Shown here: in pieces, positions 35,903 to 47,619 of the stretch
Layout: the number at the start of each line of letters is the position of its first letter
Position numbering within the stretch: the first letter of the stretch is position 1
Origin: Thamnidium elegans
Lineage: Eukaryota; Mucoromycota; Mucoromycetes; Mucorales; Mucoraceae
Assembly: GCA_025201345.1 (NCBI GenBank)
Contig: JAIXMG010000002.1
Location: 1,984,001-2,048,000, forward strand
Direction: 5' to 3'
Length of the DNA: 64,000 nucleotides
Program-made: the position numbers and the translations under genes
The notes under the pieces: model-generated
Database searches by the model: none
What the model was told of the DNA's origin: nothing
Seen by the model: the letters and a program-made list of their open reading frames with translations, nothing else

Positions 35903-36343
35903 TTAAGATGATTGTGGTTGCCTTGATAAAGTACCAGCAGTCGAACGTAAAAAGTGATCAAATGGACCACCTCCTCCTTCATACCCAGTGTACTGCAAAA
36001 CAATGCAGATAATGGCTGTCAATATGCTGATAATGATACTAAGTCGAACAAATCCATAAATCAAACGAAACAGGCCACGCACAGTCAAGACAATAATGGC
36101 AAATAATGCGTACAAAATTAACATGGCCAAGGCAACTGGAATTATATCGGTTTGCACAGGAATCGAATTTAAAACGGTGCAGTAGGTTCGCACAATAGGT
36201 GGGCTGTGTTGGTAGATTAATGTGATCAGATGTGAGACTAGCTCGAACACCTGGCTTGGTTCAGGGGCGCGAAGTTGTGTGCCCAGTTGTTCATAAAAGT
36301 AAATATACCAATTTGAAAATACTTCTGCGACTATAGCGTCCAT
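35903..36343 (-). CDS. Small membrane protein, Apq12-like
   Basis: Single-exon frame of 146 residues, starting at the ATG at 36343. Two adjacent membrane segments lie in the second half (ALAMLILYALFAIIVLTV and FVRLSIIISILTAIICIVLQY), then a Gly-rich patch and a polar end (LRSTAGTLSRQPQSS). Size and layout resemble the Apq12 family, which acts in nuclear pore assembly and nuclear-envelope lipid homeostasis in yeast. The resemblance is by architecture and weak sequence similarity, so another small ER/nuclear membrane protein is possible. Its 3' end faces that of CYP51 with 251 bp between stop codons. Confidence 0.6.
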   Translation of the reverse strand: MDAIVAEVFSNWYIYFYEQLGTQLRAPEPSQVFELVSHLITLIYQHSPPIVRTYCTVLNSIPVQTDIIPVALAMLILYALFAIIVLTVRGLFRLIYGFVRLSIIISILTAIICIVLQYTGYEGGGGPFDHFLRSTAGTLSRQPQSS

Positions 36344-36518
36344 TATTATTTTATATATAAAAAGAGGGAGAAAAAAGGGAAAAAAAAAGAAAAAACCCAA
36401 GCTTTTTTTGTAATTTTAAAATGTAGGACGAAAAAAAAAAAAAAAAAAGAGGACTTTCTTTACCCGGGTGAACCATTTTACATCACCGCGCCCATCTTTC
36501 TTGTAAATAAATAAAAGT

Positions 36519-39500
36519 TTATTGTTCTTTAATTTGAAATAATTTGACATGTGTACCATTCCAAGCACCATACTCCTTCATAGACGAAACGTAATTTTGA
36601 CCCCACATCATACTACGAAACCAAATTACAAGTGCCTCTCCCCATTGAAACTTACGAATAAAGGTTTGTTGGCTTTGTAAATCCAAGATCTCATTGATAT
36701 CTACAGTTTTTAAGAACTCAATGATCTCTTCTAAACTGGTATTGTTATCCACACATTTTTCTTCTACTTTGGGTACCAGGTATTTCACAAGACGCAAAAT
36801 AGAGTCAAGTGGTAACTTTTGCTTCCAAAATGTTAGCCAGGATTCGGTTGGCATAAATCCATTACGTGTGCGAAGGACACTATCCTGACGAATTGCGTTT
36901 GTTTTATCAGCCGAGTTGGTATCGGGTTCTGATTCGGCTTGGTGTTGCGTAGATGATTCCTGCACAGATGATTCTTGCGTAGATGGTTCCTCGGTATTAG
37001 CTGGTTCAACTGACTCGGTCTTTGTTGGTTCAATTGATTCGGTCTTCATTGTTTCCACTGGGTCAATCTTGGATGGTTCAATCGAATCTGTCTTCGTTGG
37101 TTCAGTTGTTGGCTCAGTTGAATCGGCTGGTTCAGTCGAATTGGTTGGTTCGGCTATTACAGCCTCTGTCTTCGCCTCTCTTATTACTCTTATTCTTTCT
37201 ACTTGATCCACAGCCTCTGCGAATGTAAGATTATTCAACCTTTCAAAATAATCATGATGTAACACAATCGAATAAATTAAATTAGGGTTATCTTTAAACT
37301 GATAATGGATGATATTGTTAAAGATCTCCAAAACATATCCGGTTAACTGAAGATTGTATTCGTCTGCCATTAAAAATTGCGGTGAGGACATGGAGTTAAA
37401 TAAGGTTAAAAGTTTGGAAGCTGTAGTGACACCCAGGTTGGTCAGGTACGGTGAAATGTTGCAGATGGTTAGGATAAGTGATGGGTACAATGTTGACAAG
37501 GTTCCATGGGTTGTGGCAATTAATGAGAAAATGGACTATAATGAAGGATAAGTTAGATGGTTACATTTTGGGCGTATACAGAAAAAACTTACAATAATTA
37601 AAAAATCGGCATAGGTACCGTTAAATGCGTACAGACGGATACTGGATGGAAGCGATGAGTGTGTTGCAAAATGTGTGTTTAGTTTAGCACTAAAGTCCTT
37701 GTTGGATGATAGTGTTTGGAGCATAAATGCGCACATACGGACTAACCCTATTTGAGCTATATATGTACATTCACGTCAATTGATGTTTTTTTTTTGCTAC
37801 TAATGTATACTTACATAACTTATCCTTATTATCTATAGCATGGAATATAAGCGCTACAGTTAAATCAAGTACACGATCTGTTTCAACGAGATATTTTGTA
37901 AACCTCTTTATAAAACTAGTGTTAATAGAAATTTGAAATTTTTATGAGTTTTTTTTTTTTTTTTTGTAAATATTACCGAGTTTGTTTCAATTAATCGCCA
38001 ACACATCATCATTACATCAATATAACAACCAACTCGTTTAGTTGACCCAGGTAAGTATGTATTGACTGCAGTCATTGGATTGATTAATAATCGATGAATA
38101 CCATTCATTAAAAACTCAAAGTCTTGCTTTCTATGTAATTTGGACATGTAGTATCTAAATACATTTTCCTCTGACTTTTGATGTCCGTCTTCAGGTGTAA
38201 ATACTTCAAGTTCAACACTGGTTTTAGGGACTGGGTTTGATGAATCTAATGAAATGACTTCAATCTCCGTAGTAAGATCATGTGTAGCGACGGATGCGGC
38301 AACATCATGATCGTATTGGCGCATGAGATCGGCTTGGTGCGGTGAACGGTAATCTAACAAGATCAATAGGTTGGTTAAACAAAATGAAACGAGTTGTTCT
38401 CGTGGACCGCCATTTACAACATGGTTGTAAGGCACCCAGCCGGTTGGGTCGTAGTTACAAATCGTGTTCATTAAACTACATAGCATAACCAAAACTACTT
38501 TTCGCTCTGTCTTCACTGCTACATGACGAAGCCAGAGATCTTCTTTTGAGAGCAGTTGAGCGGGTGGTACGTACATTGATTTAGATAACAAGACAGCTAG
38601 TAGTCTTAAGACCTCAGTTCGATTCGACTCGTTGTCTTTGTATGAGGATATAGGGATCGAAGAGCCCACACCGTTTTCCCAAATTGCATAAACTATCTTG
38701 GAGTCGCTGGTTGCTAATGAAATAGGAATAGTAAAACCAGCTAAAAATAATGACTCGATAGTTACTATATTGAAAAAAAGGTCAGTATTTTTTTTTTTGG
38801 CGTTTTTTTTTTTGGTTTTCTTCTTACGGGTTAAAAGAAATTCACCGCGACAGGGTAGAATTTCATACTCGGGTTTATTATCACTGGTTTTTGTCGGTTT
38901 TTCTACTTGTCTTGGCGTCCAAAAAAATGTTTCTTCCCAATCTAAAATATCGGTACTTTCAAATACAAAGGGCATAATACGCGTCATAATACGGCAACAG
39001 TTTAATAAGTGGTTAATAGAGTGTTGTTCTGAAGGAAAATTTTTGGATTTTAGAATTGATGACATTTTTTCTAAAACCTTTTTTTTTTTTTTTTTTTTTT
39101 TTTGGTTATTGTTAGTTTTTTTGTATGTGCTCAGCAGCTTCTTCTTTTCTTTTTTTTTGTACGTGTGTATACTTTACTTTATCTATAAGGATTTCAAAGT
39201 TCTCTCGAGCTGTGTCTCGGGTCCGGCGGATATCGTTGGCGCCTATTAATGAAAATATATCGTCGGCGGATTCGGGAAGTTCCCAAAACTAGAGCGAAAA
39301 TACGTATGTTATTGTTTCAAAACTAAACTTTTTCTTATGTGTGGTTTATTACCAATTCCCAAAAATCATTATCAGTTACCGAGATACTCTAATATATCAA
39401 ATAGTTTTTATATATCGTCTTTTTTTTGTTTTGTTTTGTTGTAAAGGTATACGCTTAAAGTTTTTTTTTACCTTGTCTTCGAATAAACGAAATACACCTT

Positions 39501-39534
39501 TTCGAAAGGCAAGTTTACTATCAGCTGCTCCCAT
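36519..39534 (-). CDS. HID1 family Golgi protein
   Basis: Eight exons: 39472-39534, 39353-39388, 39178-39288, 38828-39077, 37977-38764, 37815-37905, 37593-37747 and 36519-37535, giving 836 residues. HID1 proteins are N-myristoylated, peripheral Golgi proteins in secretory sorting. The N-terminus MGAADSKLAFRKGVFRLFE and SADDIFSLIGANDIRRTRD are family hallmarks, and Gly2 fits myristoylation. Later motifs are NCCRIMTRIMPFVFE, AGFTIPISL, LTNLLILLDYRSPHQ, NTYLPGSTKRV, IFNNIIHYQFKDNPNL and the C-terminal WNGTHVKLFQI. Near the C-terminus is a Ser/Thr/Glu/Pro stretch with repeated (S/T)xEPxK-like units (about 36910-37180). Intron 38765-38827 removes an otherwise in-frame Lys-rich stretch. The exon 3-4 acceptor sits after a 23-nt A run, and its placement is less sure. 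Confidence 0.88.
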
Positions 39535-39788
39535 ATATATATATAGAAAGAGATACAAAAAGAAGAAACAGAAAAAAAAAAAAATATAAAAAAAAAAGCG
39601 TTGCTTTAAACTATTAAAAAAAAACGTCACTAACATTGTGAAACAAGAAATGTATCAATTTTTAAAGATATATTTTTTTGACAACTAAGGGAAAAAAACA
39701 TTCATGCTAACTATATGATTATATGTCAACATTTTCCTTTTTTTTTTTTTTTTTTACTTTTCTTTTATTAAAATTTTTTTTTTAAAAA
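39535..39788. promoter_or_regulatory. Short divergent promoter (HID1/homeobox)
   Basis: Only 254 bp separate the divergent ATG codons. The right part has a T17-type run (39739-39755) and a T9A6 switch just before the homeobox ATG. No specific factor site is identified. Confidence 0.55.
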
Positions 39789-40409
39789 ATGGATAAGAAA
39801 GAAGTTATTATGATTGATCCCAAGTCACTTAGTACGACGGCTAGAAGAAGAATGCGTACTTCTCGTGAAGAAATTGTCATATTAGAAGGTTTTTATAATA
39901 AGACTCCTAACCCTACTAACGACCAAAAACAAGAGATTGCTGCTGCTGTTAATATGGGAGTTAAAAATGTTCATTTCTGGTATATATATATATATGAAAA
40001 AGCTTGCTTGTTAAACATGTAGTAGTTACTGAAGCATATGTATATATTTGTATAGGTTTCAAAACAGAAGGGCCAAAGATAATAAAAAGAGAAAGATACT
40101 TCAATCAAGACAACAAGAACTTGGTAAGCCTTCTTTATTTAGTTATTATTTTATCATTTTTTTAATATATCAAATATAATAGCGCAACAACAACAACAAA
40201 TTGGAACCAGTCAACATTTATATTATCCACCAATTCAGTTTACAAACCAACAGTTAAAAGGAAAAGCAAAGTTCAATTTACCTCCCATCTCTACTATTAT
40301 GACTGAAAACTCTCCAAACCTTGCTATTCCTTTCTTTTTCCATCATTCAAAGTTTGGGCTTGAAGATTGTATGATTCAGTGGTCAAAGAGTAATGATTCA
40401 AGATATTAA
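39789..40409 (+). CDS. Homeodomain transcription factor
   Basis: Exons 39789-39979, 40056-40123 and 40183-40409, giving 161 residues. The homeodomain occupies about residues 19-77: RRRMRTSREEIVILEGFY, PNPTNDQKQEIAAAVNM and the recognition helix VHFWFQNRRAKDNKKRK, which is cut by the first intron inside the conserved Trp codon. The remainder contains a short Gln run (AQQQQQIG) and a polar tail with IQFTNQQLKG. It is a small nuclear DNA-binding protein; target and mating or developmental role cannot be read from the sequence. The Unc-50 gene follows 130 bp downstream on the same strand. Confidence 0.9.
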
Positions 40410-40539
40410 AATTCAGCTCAGGGCAAAAAAAACACGAGAAATAAAAAAATAAAAAAAGGGCTTAAAATATGAGGCATAAAATAAATAAATAAAAAACCTT
40501 TGTTTTACTATAAATTTTCCTTTTTTTTTAAAAAAAAAT

Positions 40540-41650
40540 ATGGAGTTGTTACCAACGAATAAAGGGAATGATAGCTCACGTCGGTTTAAAAGGTCTTCTT
40601 CTGTACCTTTAATACTATCAAGATTAGTTCGGTTTCCTCAAATGGACTTTGAGGTAAAGACTTTTCCTTTTTTTTTTTTATAAAAGAAAACATCTCTTGT
40701 TTTGTGTAGTAATGTTTTTAAAAAATAGTTTGCTCTTTGGCAAATGGCTTATTTATTGATTGCACCGAGAAGAGTGTAGGTCTTGTTTGTAAAAGCATAA
40801 TATATATTGTATTAACTCTTTTTCATACATGTATATAGTTATAGAAATATTTATTATCATAAACGTAAAGAGAAAGAGAAAAAAAAAACTATATATAACA
40901 GAGAGTAACGATTTTTTTGATGCAGAAACAAAGAACCAATGGGCCAGAGACGATCCTGCCTTTTTAGTGCTATTAGCATCACTACTATGTTGTAAGTGCA
41001 AAACAATACGAAGAAACAATCAAGTTTTTTTTTTTAAAAAAAACAAAATTATTATAATAGTATCAGCAGTTGCGTGGGGTTTAGTGATTGGTCTTGGAAT
41101 GATGGGTATACTAAGAGCAATGTTATTTATGGTAATTGTTGACTTTGTACTGGTGGGATCTATTGTGGCTACATTTACTTGGTTTGTCACCAATAGGTTT
41201 TTAAGTCAAAGTAATATGATGACAAATGATCAAAGGGTTGAATGGGCATATGCTTTTGATATCCATTGTAATTCTTTCTTTCCTTTGTTTTTAATCTTGT
41301 ATGTGGTCCAGTTCTTCTTTTTACCACTATTGATTAAAAGTAATTGGGTTTGTTTGATTGCTAGTAATTTAGTTTATTTGGTTTCTATGACTTGGTATTG
41401 TTATGGAACGTTTTTAGGATTTAATGGTATCTATGCTTTTTTTTTTTTTTTTTTGTGCACTTACGCCCCTCTGGTAGTAAATAACAATGAGGCCGTGATT
41501 AATTATTATTATTTAGTGTTGCCATTTTTAGTACATACAGAACTTTTATTATATCCCATCATTTCATTTATAATTGGATTTATTGTTTTAACAGTATTTG
41601 GTATCAACATTGGAGAAAACGTGATTGGATTCTACTTTGGTTGGAGTTAA
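40540..41650 (+). CDS. GMH1: UNC-50 / Gmh1 Golgi membrane protein
   Basis: Six exons: 40540-40653, 40729-40775, 40839-40864, 40926-41060 region spliced as 40926-40991 plus 41061-41426, then 41517-41650, giving 250 residues. UNC-50/Gmh1 is a multi-pass inner nuclear/Golgi protein linked to Arf-GEF recruitment and receptor trafficking. Motifs are LVRFPQMDFEFALWQMAYLL, APRRVYRNIYYHKQTKNQ followed by WARDDPAFLVLLASLL, then several membrane helices and the C-terminal NVIGFYFGWS. Splicing 40865-40925 removes a Lys/Glu-rich stretch that also reads in frame on the genome; the family match KQTKNQWARDDP shows it is intron. A T-rich intron at 41427-41516 also lies in an open frame. The start lies just after a T9A8 tract. 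Confidence 0.9.
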
Positions 41651-41796
41651 AATAAACCCTTATTGTAAAATCATCACCCATCATCTATATCATATACTAA
41701 TAAATAATAAAGAGTCCTTCTTTTTAAAAAGTATATAAATGTTACTACTTGGGGGGGGATTTTTTTTTTGGGGCATTAATTATTCATTTTCCTAAA

Positions 41797-43379
41797 ATGT
41801 CAGAAAATAATAACTCTCAATTGCGTCGTGCCTATGAAAATATTATGAGTGTAGGTTATCTTACTTCGAATATCGAAGACGAAGATATTGAAGACGAAGA
41901 TATTGAAGGCGAAGATGTTGATGATGTATATATTGACGATGAAGATATTGAAGATGAAGATACCGAGTATGAATATACTAAAGATGAGCCTAATAGAGCT
42001 TGTACTCAAGAGTTTCAGCAGATTAATACTCCTGAAGGCAGCAGAACTCGTACTCTAACTACTGGGTTGACTGATACTCCTGAAGACAGCGAAGCTCTCA
42101 CTACATCTGTTGGACGTGATAATGCTTCTGTGAGCAACATACAAAGTAATACTGATACCAACGCGACTGACGACGTACATGTTCCTTTGGGAAAGGACAC
42201 TAAATTTTCTAACATGATTGAAGAACTTACCACAAAAAAGAAAATTATTCGTCGCATTCGTCTTCCTATTCACCCTAGTGCCTGTATTGTTTGTCGTCTC
42301 TGTCTTGTTTGTTCTCACTTAAGTTTTTATACATGTAATTCATCTTCCTTCAGTACTGAAACTTACATTTCTTTTTTTTTTAGTAAAAACATGGACAAGC
42401 TGCTTGTCCTTGCGCTAGTTTAGGTGACGACACTCCCAGGAAAGGTAGCAGACTTCTTCGGTTTATGACAGACTCTAGAGTTATTGTCAGCGATTTTGCG
42501 TGCTGCCACTTGCGTGAATTTACGATTAAATGGATAGAAAGAAACGCGCGTAGGGTATATCAACTTTTGCATTATGCTAATGCGGTACCTGCTGGCTATA
42601 TCAGCATTTGCTCTGCTCATTCAAGTAAATATTTTAGTGATTGTAAAAGTAAGTTTAGAGAGATGAAAAATTCTAAACGTTTGGAGTCAAGTTCTATCCA
42701 ATATCAAATGTACGAAGAAGAAAAAAGAAAGATTATATTTCCTAGTGGTATATTCAAGTATGTATTAGATAGGCTTTCTGGTTGGAATCAATCTAAAGTA
42801 GACATGCATAAAAAGAAAAACAAATCCAAGTTTCATTTAGTTTGTTTGGATACGTGTAAATTAATTACAGTAGACGAAGAGAGAATGATAGGAAGATCTG
42901 CTGAGGTTACGAACGGAACAAACAGACGACCAGCTGAAGGTACAAACAGAAAAAGAGGCGCCTCGAATGAGCTTGAAAAAAGTAACAAGAGGGGAAAGAA
43001 AAATGAAAATAGTTCGTCATCAACAGAAGAAGATTCTAATTTAATAACTGTTTCAATCTGGAACGCACCTTCTTTGAACATGTATACTTTTAATGCTTCG
43101 AATGATTCGCGTTCAGTTCTCTTCCATCTTACTGAATTCTTGGCTGCAGATGCGTTGGTTTTTAGTAGTATTATTGCTCATAAGAGAAAAACCTTTCGTG
43201 AACTATTCGAAACTAACCAAGACAGAATAACATCTGTTGATCTATCGCAAGTAAGGTTTCGTTTCGTCAAGGGTTATGAGGCTGATATTAATATAGATTT
43301 ACCACTTAATAACTTTCCAAACCAATTGTGTAATGGAAATCATTTAGATCTTTATATAGGTTCATGTGTACGAAGATAA
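41797..43379 (+). CDS. Unrecognised protein with acidic repeat
   Basis: I do not recognise this gene. A first frame runs from ATG 41797: a short start (SENNNSQLRRAYENIMSVGY), then about 35 residues of Asp/Glu/Ile repeats (IEDEDIEDEDIEGED, 41869-41965), a Ser/Thr-rich part and a Cys cluster (CIVCRLCLVC) near 42286. It stays open to a stop at 42423. A second frame, offset by one base, is open from 42387 to 43379 and contains FACCHLREFTIKWIERNARR, basic Lys-rich stretches, and a polar C-terminus. A possible intron 42335-42423 (GTAATT...TTTAG) joins them, giving exons 41797-42334 and 42424-43379 (497 residues). Alternatively the break is a one-base homopolymer error or a decayed gene. No known domain is seen. 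Confidence 0.5.
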
Positions 43380-45343
43380 TAATGCAAAAAATAATTATTT
43401 TTTTTTTATCTTACGTGAAAATAAATATATACTTTTTTTATATATATGTATATATATATATGGTTCTATATGTAGATATCTCTCCCTCCCCCCTTTTTTT
43501 TCATGTGAAAGTATATACTAAACTTCGTTAGCATGGTAATTAAATATGCAAGTGTATTACGTCAATTTTAACATTATTAAAAAAACTTTGGCAAAAAGTC
43601 CTTGGCAACAGAAAAAAAAACAATATTTTCAGTGGCAGCTCAGTTATGTACATAAAATACTAATATTTTAAAACTATTCATATACAGATGGTCAAAGAAG
43701 AAGAGCAATATACAAGTATAATGTATTTTCCGTATACTAGGATTTATTCATTCTATTTTACAGAATTAGTCTACATGAGTTTTTTTTTTATTTGTTTTTT
43801 TTCTTGTTTAAGGGAATATGTATCAATTATTTTAAATACTATATAAAGTAATTTGTAAGGATAAAAATTATTTACATATCTGTCAAGATGGGCTGAGACT
43901 ACGATTTTTTATTTTTTTTAACATTAAATTGTAGCTTCTTTTTTTTATATCAGCAAAAGAAGAACCTTCTAGAAAGTTGTGTTAATTAGTTGCTAGATAT
44001 GACACAATTGAGAAAAAAAAGTTTCATTGGAACTACCTCCATTTGTACTCTTCCGTATAACAACATAAAGAAATCGATAGATCATTATTAGTATTTTTTG
44101 GTCCCCTCCTTAAAAAAAGTGTTTTTGTTTATTTGAGCCATATAAATACATATATTAGCTAAACCATATTGATACTTTTCTTTATTCTAAATTGGAACAT
44201 TCTATTTGTTAAATGTCTCGTGATAAATATGCCTTTAAACATTTTTTAATTATTAAAACTGGTATTACTAATCTCTTGGGTATATCTGTATCTTGTTCTC
44301 GTATACCGACTAACCGGTCTACTCTTCTTTTGTTTGTAATTTTTATTTGTTTTCACAAAAGGGTTTTAAAACATTCTTTTTTTTTATAAAGCCACTGTAA
44401 ATACCCTTTTTTTTTTTCTGACAGTTGATACATCATGTACTAGAATATGATTCCGAGATGGTCTTATAATAACTTTAATCAGAGTTATAACCCGGTTGAG
44501 AGGTGGCGAATTAGCTGTGATTGACATATGTAGGGGGGTCGATAACACACGTTTTTTAATGGATAGAAGAACGGCTGAGTGTGTTGTCTATTCTAGTCAT
44601 AAAAATAAGGATTTTTATTGGTGTTTTGTTAAGTGATTTGATATGATTGTTTCTTTAAAAAAAAAAATGGTCTTCATTTATATTAGAACCGACATATTAA
44701 TTATATGTAAAATGTTTGATAACATATTCAGGAGGGAAAAGGTCAAGTGGTTTAGGTAATTGAATCAAATAATAGAAGCATAGTGACTTAAGTTTTGTTT
44801 ACACATAGAAATAAAAAAATCTAGACCACTGATTCAGTTGTACTACGTTAAAAAAAATACAAAAAGAAAAAAAAATCTTACTTTTTAATCTCTTTTTTAG
44901 AGAAAAATAAGTTTGCTAATTTTTGTCCTATCGTGGTACCATAACTATAAAAAAAAAGTGAATGCAACATATAAATTTTTATGTATGTACGAAAATATGA
45001 CATTATTTTCTTTAATAGTCTTTTTAGACCAAATCTAGTAAGAAGGAAATATGTTACGTTGGTCCTAATTCGATAAAGTATTTCGTTACTTCAGTAGTTA
45101 TTGTTGCTTTATATATAAAAAGCATGCTTTACTTGTAACTTAAAAAAAATCGGTCTCTACCAAAAAAGGGAGAACTGATAAAAAAAATCTTATGCGACTT
45201 TTTTTATTTCTCCCCCCCCCTCTTTTTTTTTTGGATTTTTTTTTTTTTTTTTACTATAAAATATGCAATTTTTTTTTACAAGACTTTTTTTTTCTTCCCT
45301 TTTTTTCATTTTAAAATTCAAATTTTATTTTTTTCTTATAAAA
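43380..45343. other. Intergenic region with one small candidate ORF
   Basis: About 2 kb. The only coding candidate is a 58-residue frame at 44213-44389 (+) starting MSRDKYAFKHFLIIK, preceded about 70 bp upstream by TATAAATA; it has no family match and may be chance. A C9TCT11 tract lies at 45211-45232, about 110 bp before the zinc-finger gene start. Nothing else is seen. Confidence 0.45.
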
Positions 45344-46138
45344 ATGTCATCAACCTCTTTCAATACTTTTTATCATCATATTAATATGAACGACTATTTG
45401 TCGAATGAATCCTTTCTGCTTGGTAACAATAATTCTTTCAATTCATCCTCATTTATAAGGAACTGTAATTGTCTAGAATGCGTGAAACCATATTACGCCA
45501 TAAAGGACGATGTTTCTATGACAGCAAGCGTTATTAAAAACGAACAAGATTATACTGTCAATAATACCATGTTAACTGGGAATATAAACCAAGTAACTGA
45601 TTTTTACAATTATAATTACTCGTATGATCCTCTTCAATCACCTTTGGATATCTATTACAGAGATAACAATTATTTTATGACAGCTGGTCGTTCAACATCA
45701 TCATCTTCCAGTTCGCCACCACCATCTTTATCACCCGAATTTGTAAATACAGAAATTCAAAAGACGAACGAACCAGATTGTTATTATAACTCCATATTAG
45801 AATATCCCATGGTTAAGACCGAGCCAAGTTATACCAAAAAAGAATCTCATGGTAACAAAATCGGTAATAATAAACGATGTACATCAGCTGAATCTACTTG
45901 CTCCGTTTCTTCTACAAAGAAAAAATTCAGTTGTGATTATTGCTCTCGATCTTTTGCGCGTAAATATGATTTGGCTAGGCATCAACGTATACACACTGGT
46001 AATAAACCTTATGTCTGTCCTTGTTGTTCAAAAGGCTTTTCTCGTTCAGATGCTCGTATTCGACATTTCCGTACAGAGCGAATGTGTAAAGATGGTGAAA
46101 ATAAAACGGCAAGACTTCGAAACCAACGCAAGCAATAA
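45344..46138 (+). CDS. C2H2 zinc-finger transcription factor
   Basis: Single-exon frame of 264 residues from ATG 45344; an in-frame ATG at 45263 lies in T-rich sequence that looks like leader. Two adjacent C2H2 fingers sit near the C-terminus: [20 protein letters not shown] and [20 protein letters not shown], linked by RIHTGNKP, the standard TGxKP linker. The N-terminal two thirds are Asn/Ser/Tyr-rich and disordered, with a Ser9 run before Pro3 and a region [11 protein letters not shown] that might be a modification site. A third partial Cys follows (RTERMC). The family cannot be narrowed; fungal stress and development regulators often look like this. Confidence 0.85.
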   Translation: MSSTSFNTFYHHINMNDYLSNESFLLGNNNSFNSSSFIRNCNCLECVKPYYAIKDDVSMTASVIKNEQDYTVNNTMLTGNINQVTDFYNYNYSYDPLQSPLDIYYRDNNYFMTAGRSTSSSSSSPPPSLSPEFVNTEIQKTNEPDCYYNSILEYPMVKTEPSYTKKESHGNKIGNNKRCTSAESTCSVSSTKKKFSCDYCSRSFARKYDLARHQRIHTGNKPYVCPCCSKGFSRSDARIRHFRTERMCKDGENKTARLRNQRKQ

Positions 46139-47619
46139 ACAAAAAAAATACCCACAAATAGCATATATTTTTTTTTTTTCCTTTCCCTTTTTTTCATTAT
46201 TGTTTTTACTGGGACGTAGATCAATAACATTATTCTTTCCTCATATGCATCTACTCCTTTATACAACCTATTATTTCATCATCCGTTATTGTACTCATTC
46301 ATTTTAAAAAAAAAAAGAATGGGTTCATCTCTATCCTTTTTTTTTTATTATTATAATTTTTTTATTTTCTCCTTATTATATGTGCGTGTCTCTCTCTCTC
46401 TTTCTCTCTTTCTCTCTCTCTTCATTCTTCTTCATATTTAATTTACATTACATGCCCTTTTTTTTCTTTTATTACCTTATGTGTTATTTTTTAATCTTTT
46501 TCATTATTATTCTTGTTGTCAATAAAATAGCAGTTTAATCTTAATTTGGTTTTTTTTTTAAAAAAAAAGGGATGTGGTTAATTTCGCGTACAAAAAAAAA
46601 GGAAACTTTTTGTGCTTATTAAAAGTACTACCGCAAAAACATGAGTTCAAAAATACTTGTATATTTCTGGTAAACTATAATACCATGCAGTGTTTTCTTT
46701 AGTAATAATCGTAAACACAAAATAGTTGAAGATCAACAATTCTATAATTGGACTTGTGTAATATATAAGTGCCATACTACCAATGCGTTTAAACCGTGTC
46801 TTTGATATAAATATATCTACATACTAATTTTTTTTCTTCTTCCCCGTTACGCCTTACATAAAGGGATGAAAAATTCGTTTTATTTAATTTATTTCAAGAT
46901 GTATAAAGATGATTCCGAGGTTTATGTATTTTCTGGTTTTTTTTTACCAGTTCGTTGTGTTGTAATTACTCCATCATAGATTCTCAGAATAAATGTAACA
47001 AATATTAGCTCCTTTTTTTTTATAGAGATGATTATCGATATAATATGCAATAAACCATAAATTACTCACATGTGTAAATTAGAAAAAAAAAGTTAAAAAA
47101 AAAATATGGCTGCAGTTTTTTTTTTTTTTTTTTTTTTTTTTACTCCTAATTTTTTTCTTAAAGAAAAAACGCGTAAATATATATGGTAATACCTCTCATG
47201 TATAAAAGAGAATAATAATAATAGAGGGCTTATATAGTTACGCAGTGCATGTATATAAAAAAAATTATTATTTCGTCGTTAATGTAGCAAAAATTTATGC
47301 ATGAATCTCGTGATTTCATATGAATAGGAAATACTTCTTTTTTATTACAAGATGTTGGTTGATCGATTAAAATCGACAAATAAAAATCCAAGAAAAAAAA
47401 ACTGCTAGGATAGTAAACTAATAAAGTATTCCAGGGAAAAAAAATGGGGAGTAAATTATAAGGAAAATTATAATACAATATATATAATAAATGGGGAACT
47501 CAGGAGTGAAAAAAAAAAAGAGAGAGAGAGAGAGAAAGAAAGAGAAAGAGTAGTCAGGCGGTCATAACAGTGTAATCTATTTCCTTTAATGGTTATTCCT
47601 TTGATCTAAAAAATTTATT
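46139..47619. other. Intergenic, convergent 3' ends
   Basis: About 1.5 kb between the zinc-finger gene and the end of Las21. Contains CT-rich (46390-46425) and GA-rich (47520-47550) tracts and a 25-nt T run near 47117-47141. No gene is seen. Confidence 0.5.

Noticed and set aside
36916..37206. Antisense Ser/Val-rich frame
   Set aside because: Shadow of the EPTK repeat in HID1.
40865..40925. Lys/Glu-rich in-frame insert in Unc-50
   Set aside because: Splicing it out restores the family motif YHKQTKNQWARDD, so it is an intron.
44213..44389. 58-residue ORF as a confirmed gene
   Set aside because: Has an upstream TATA-like sequence but no family match or splice support; kept only as a note in the intergenic entry.
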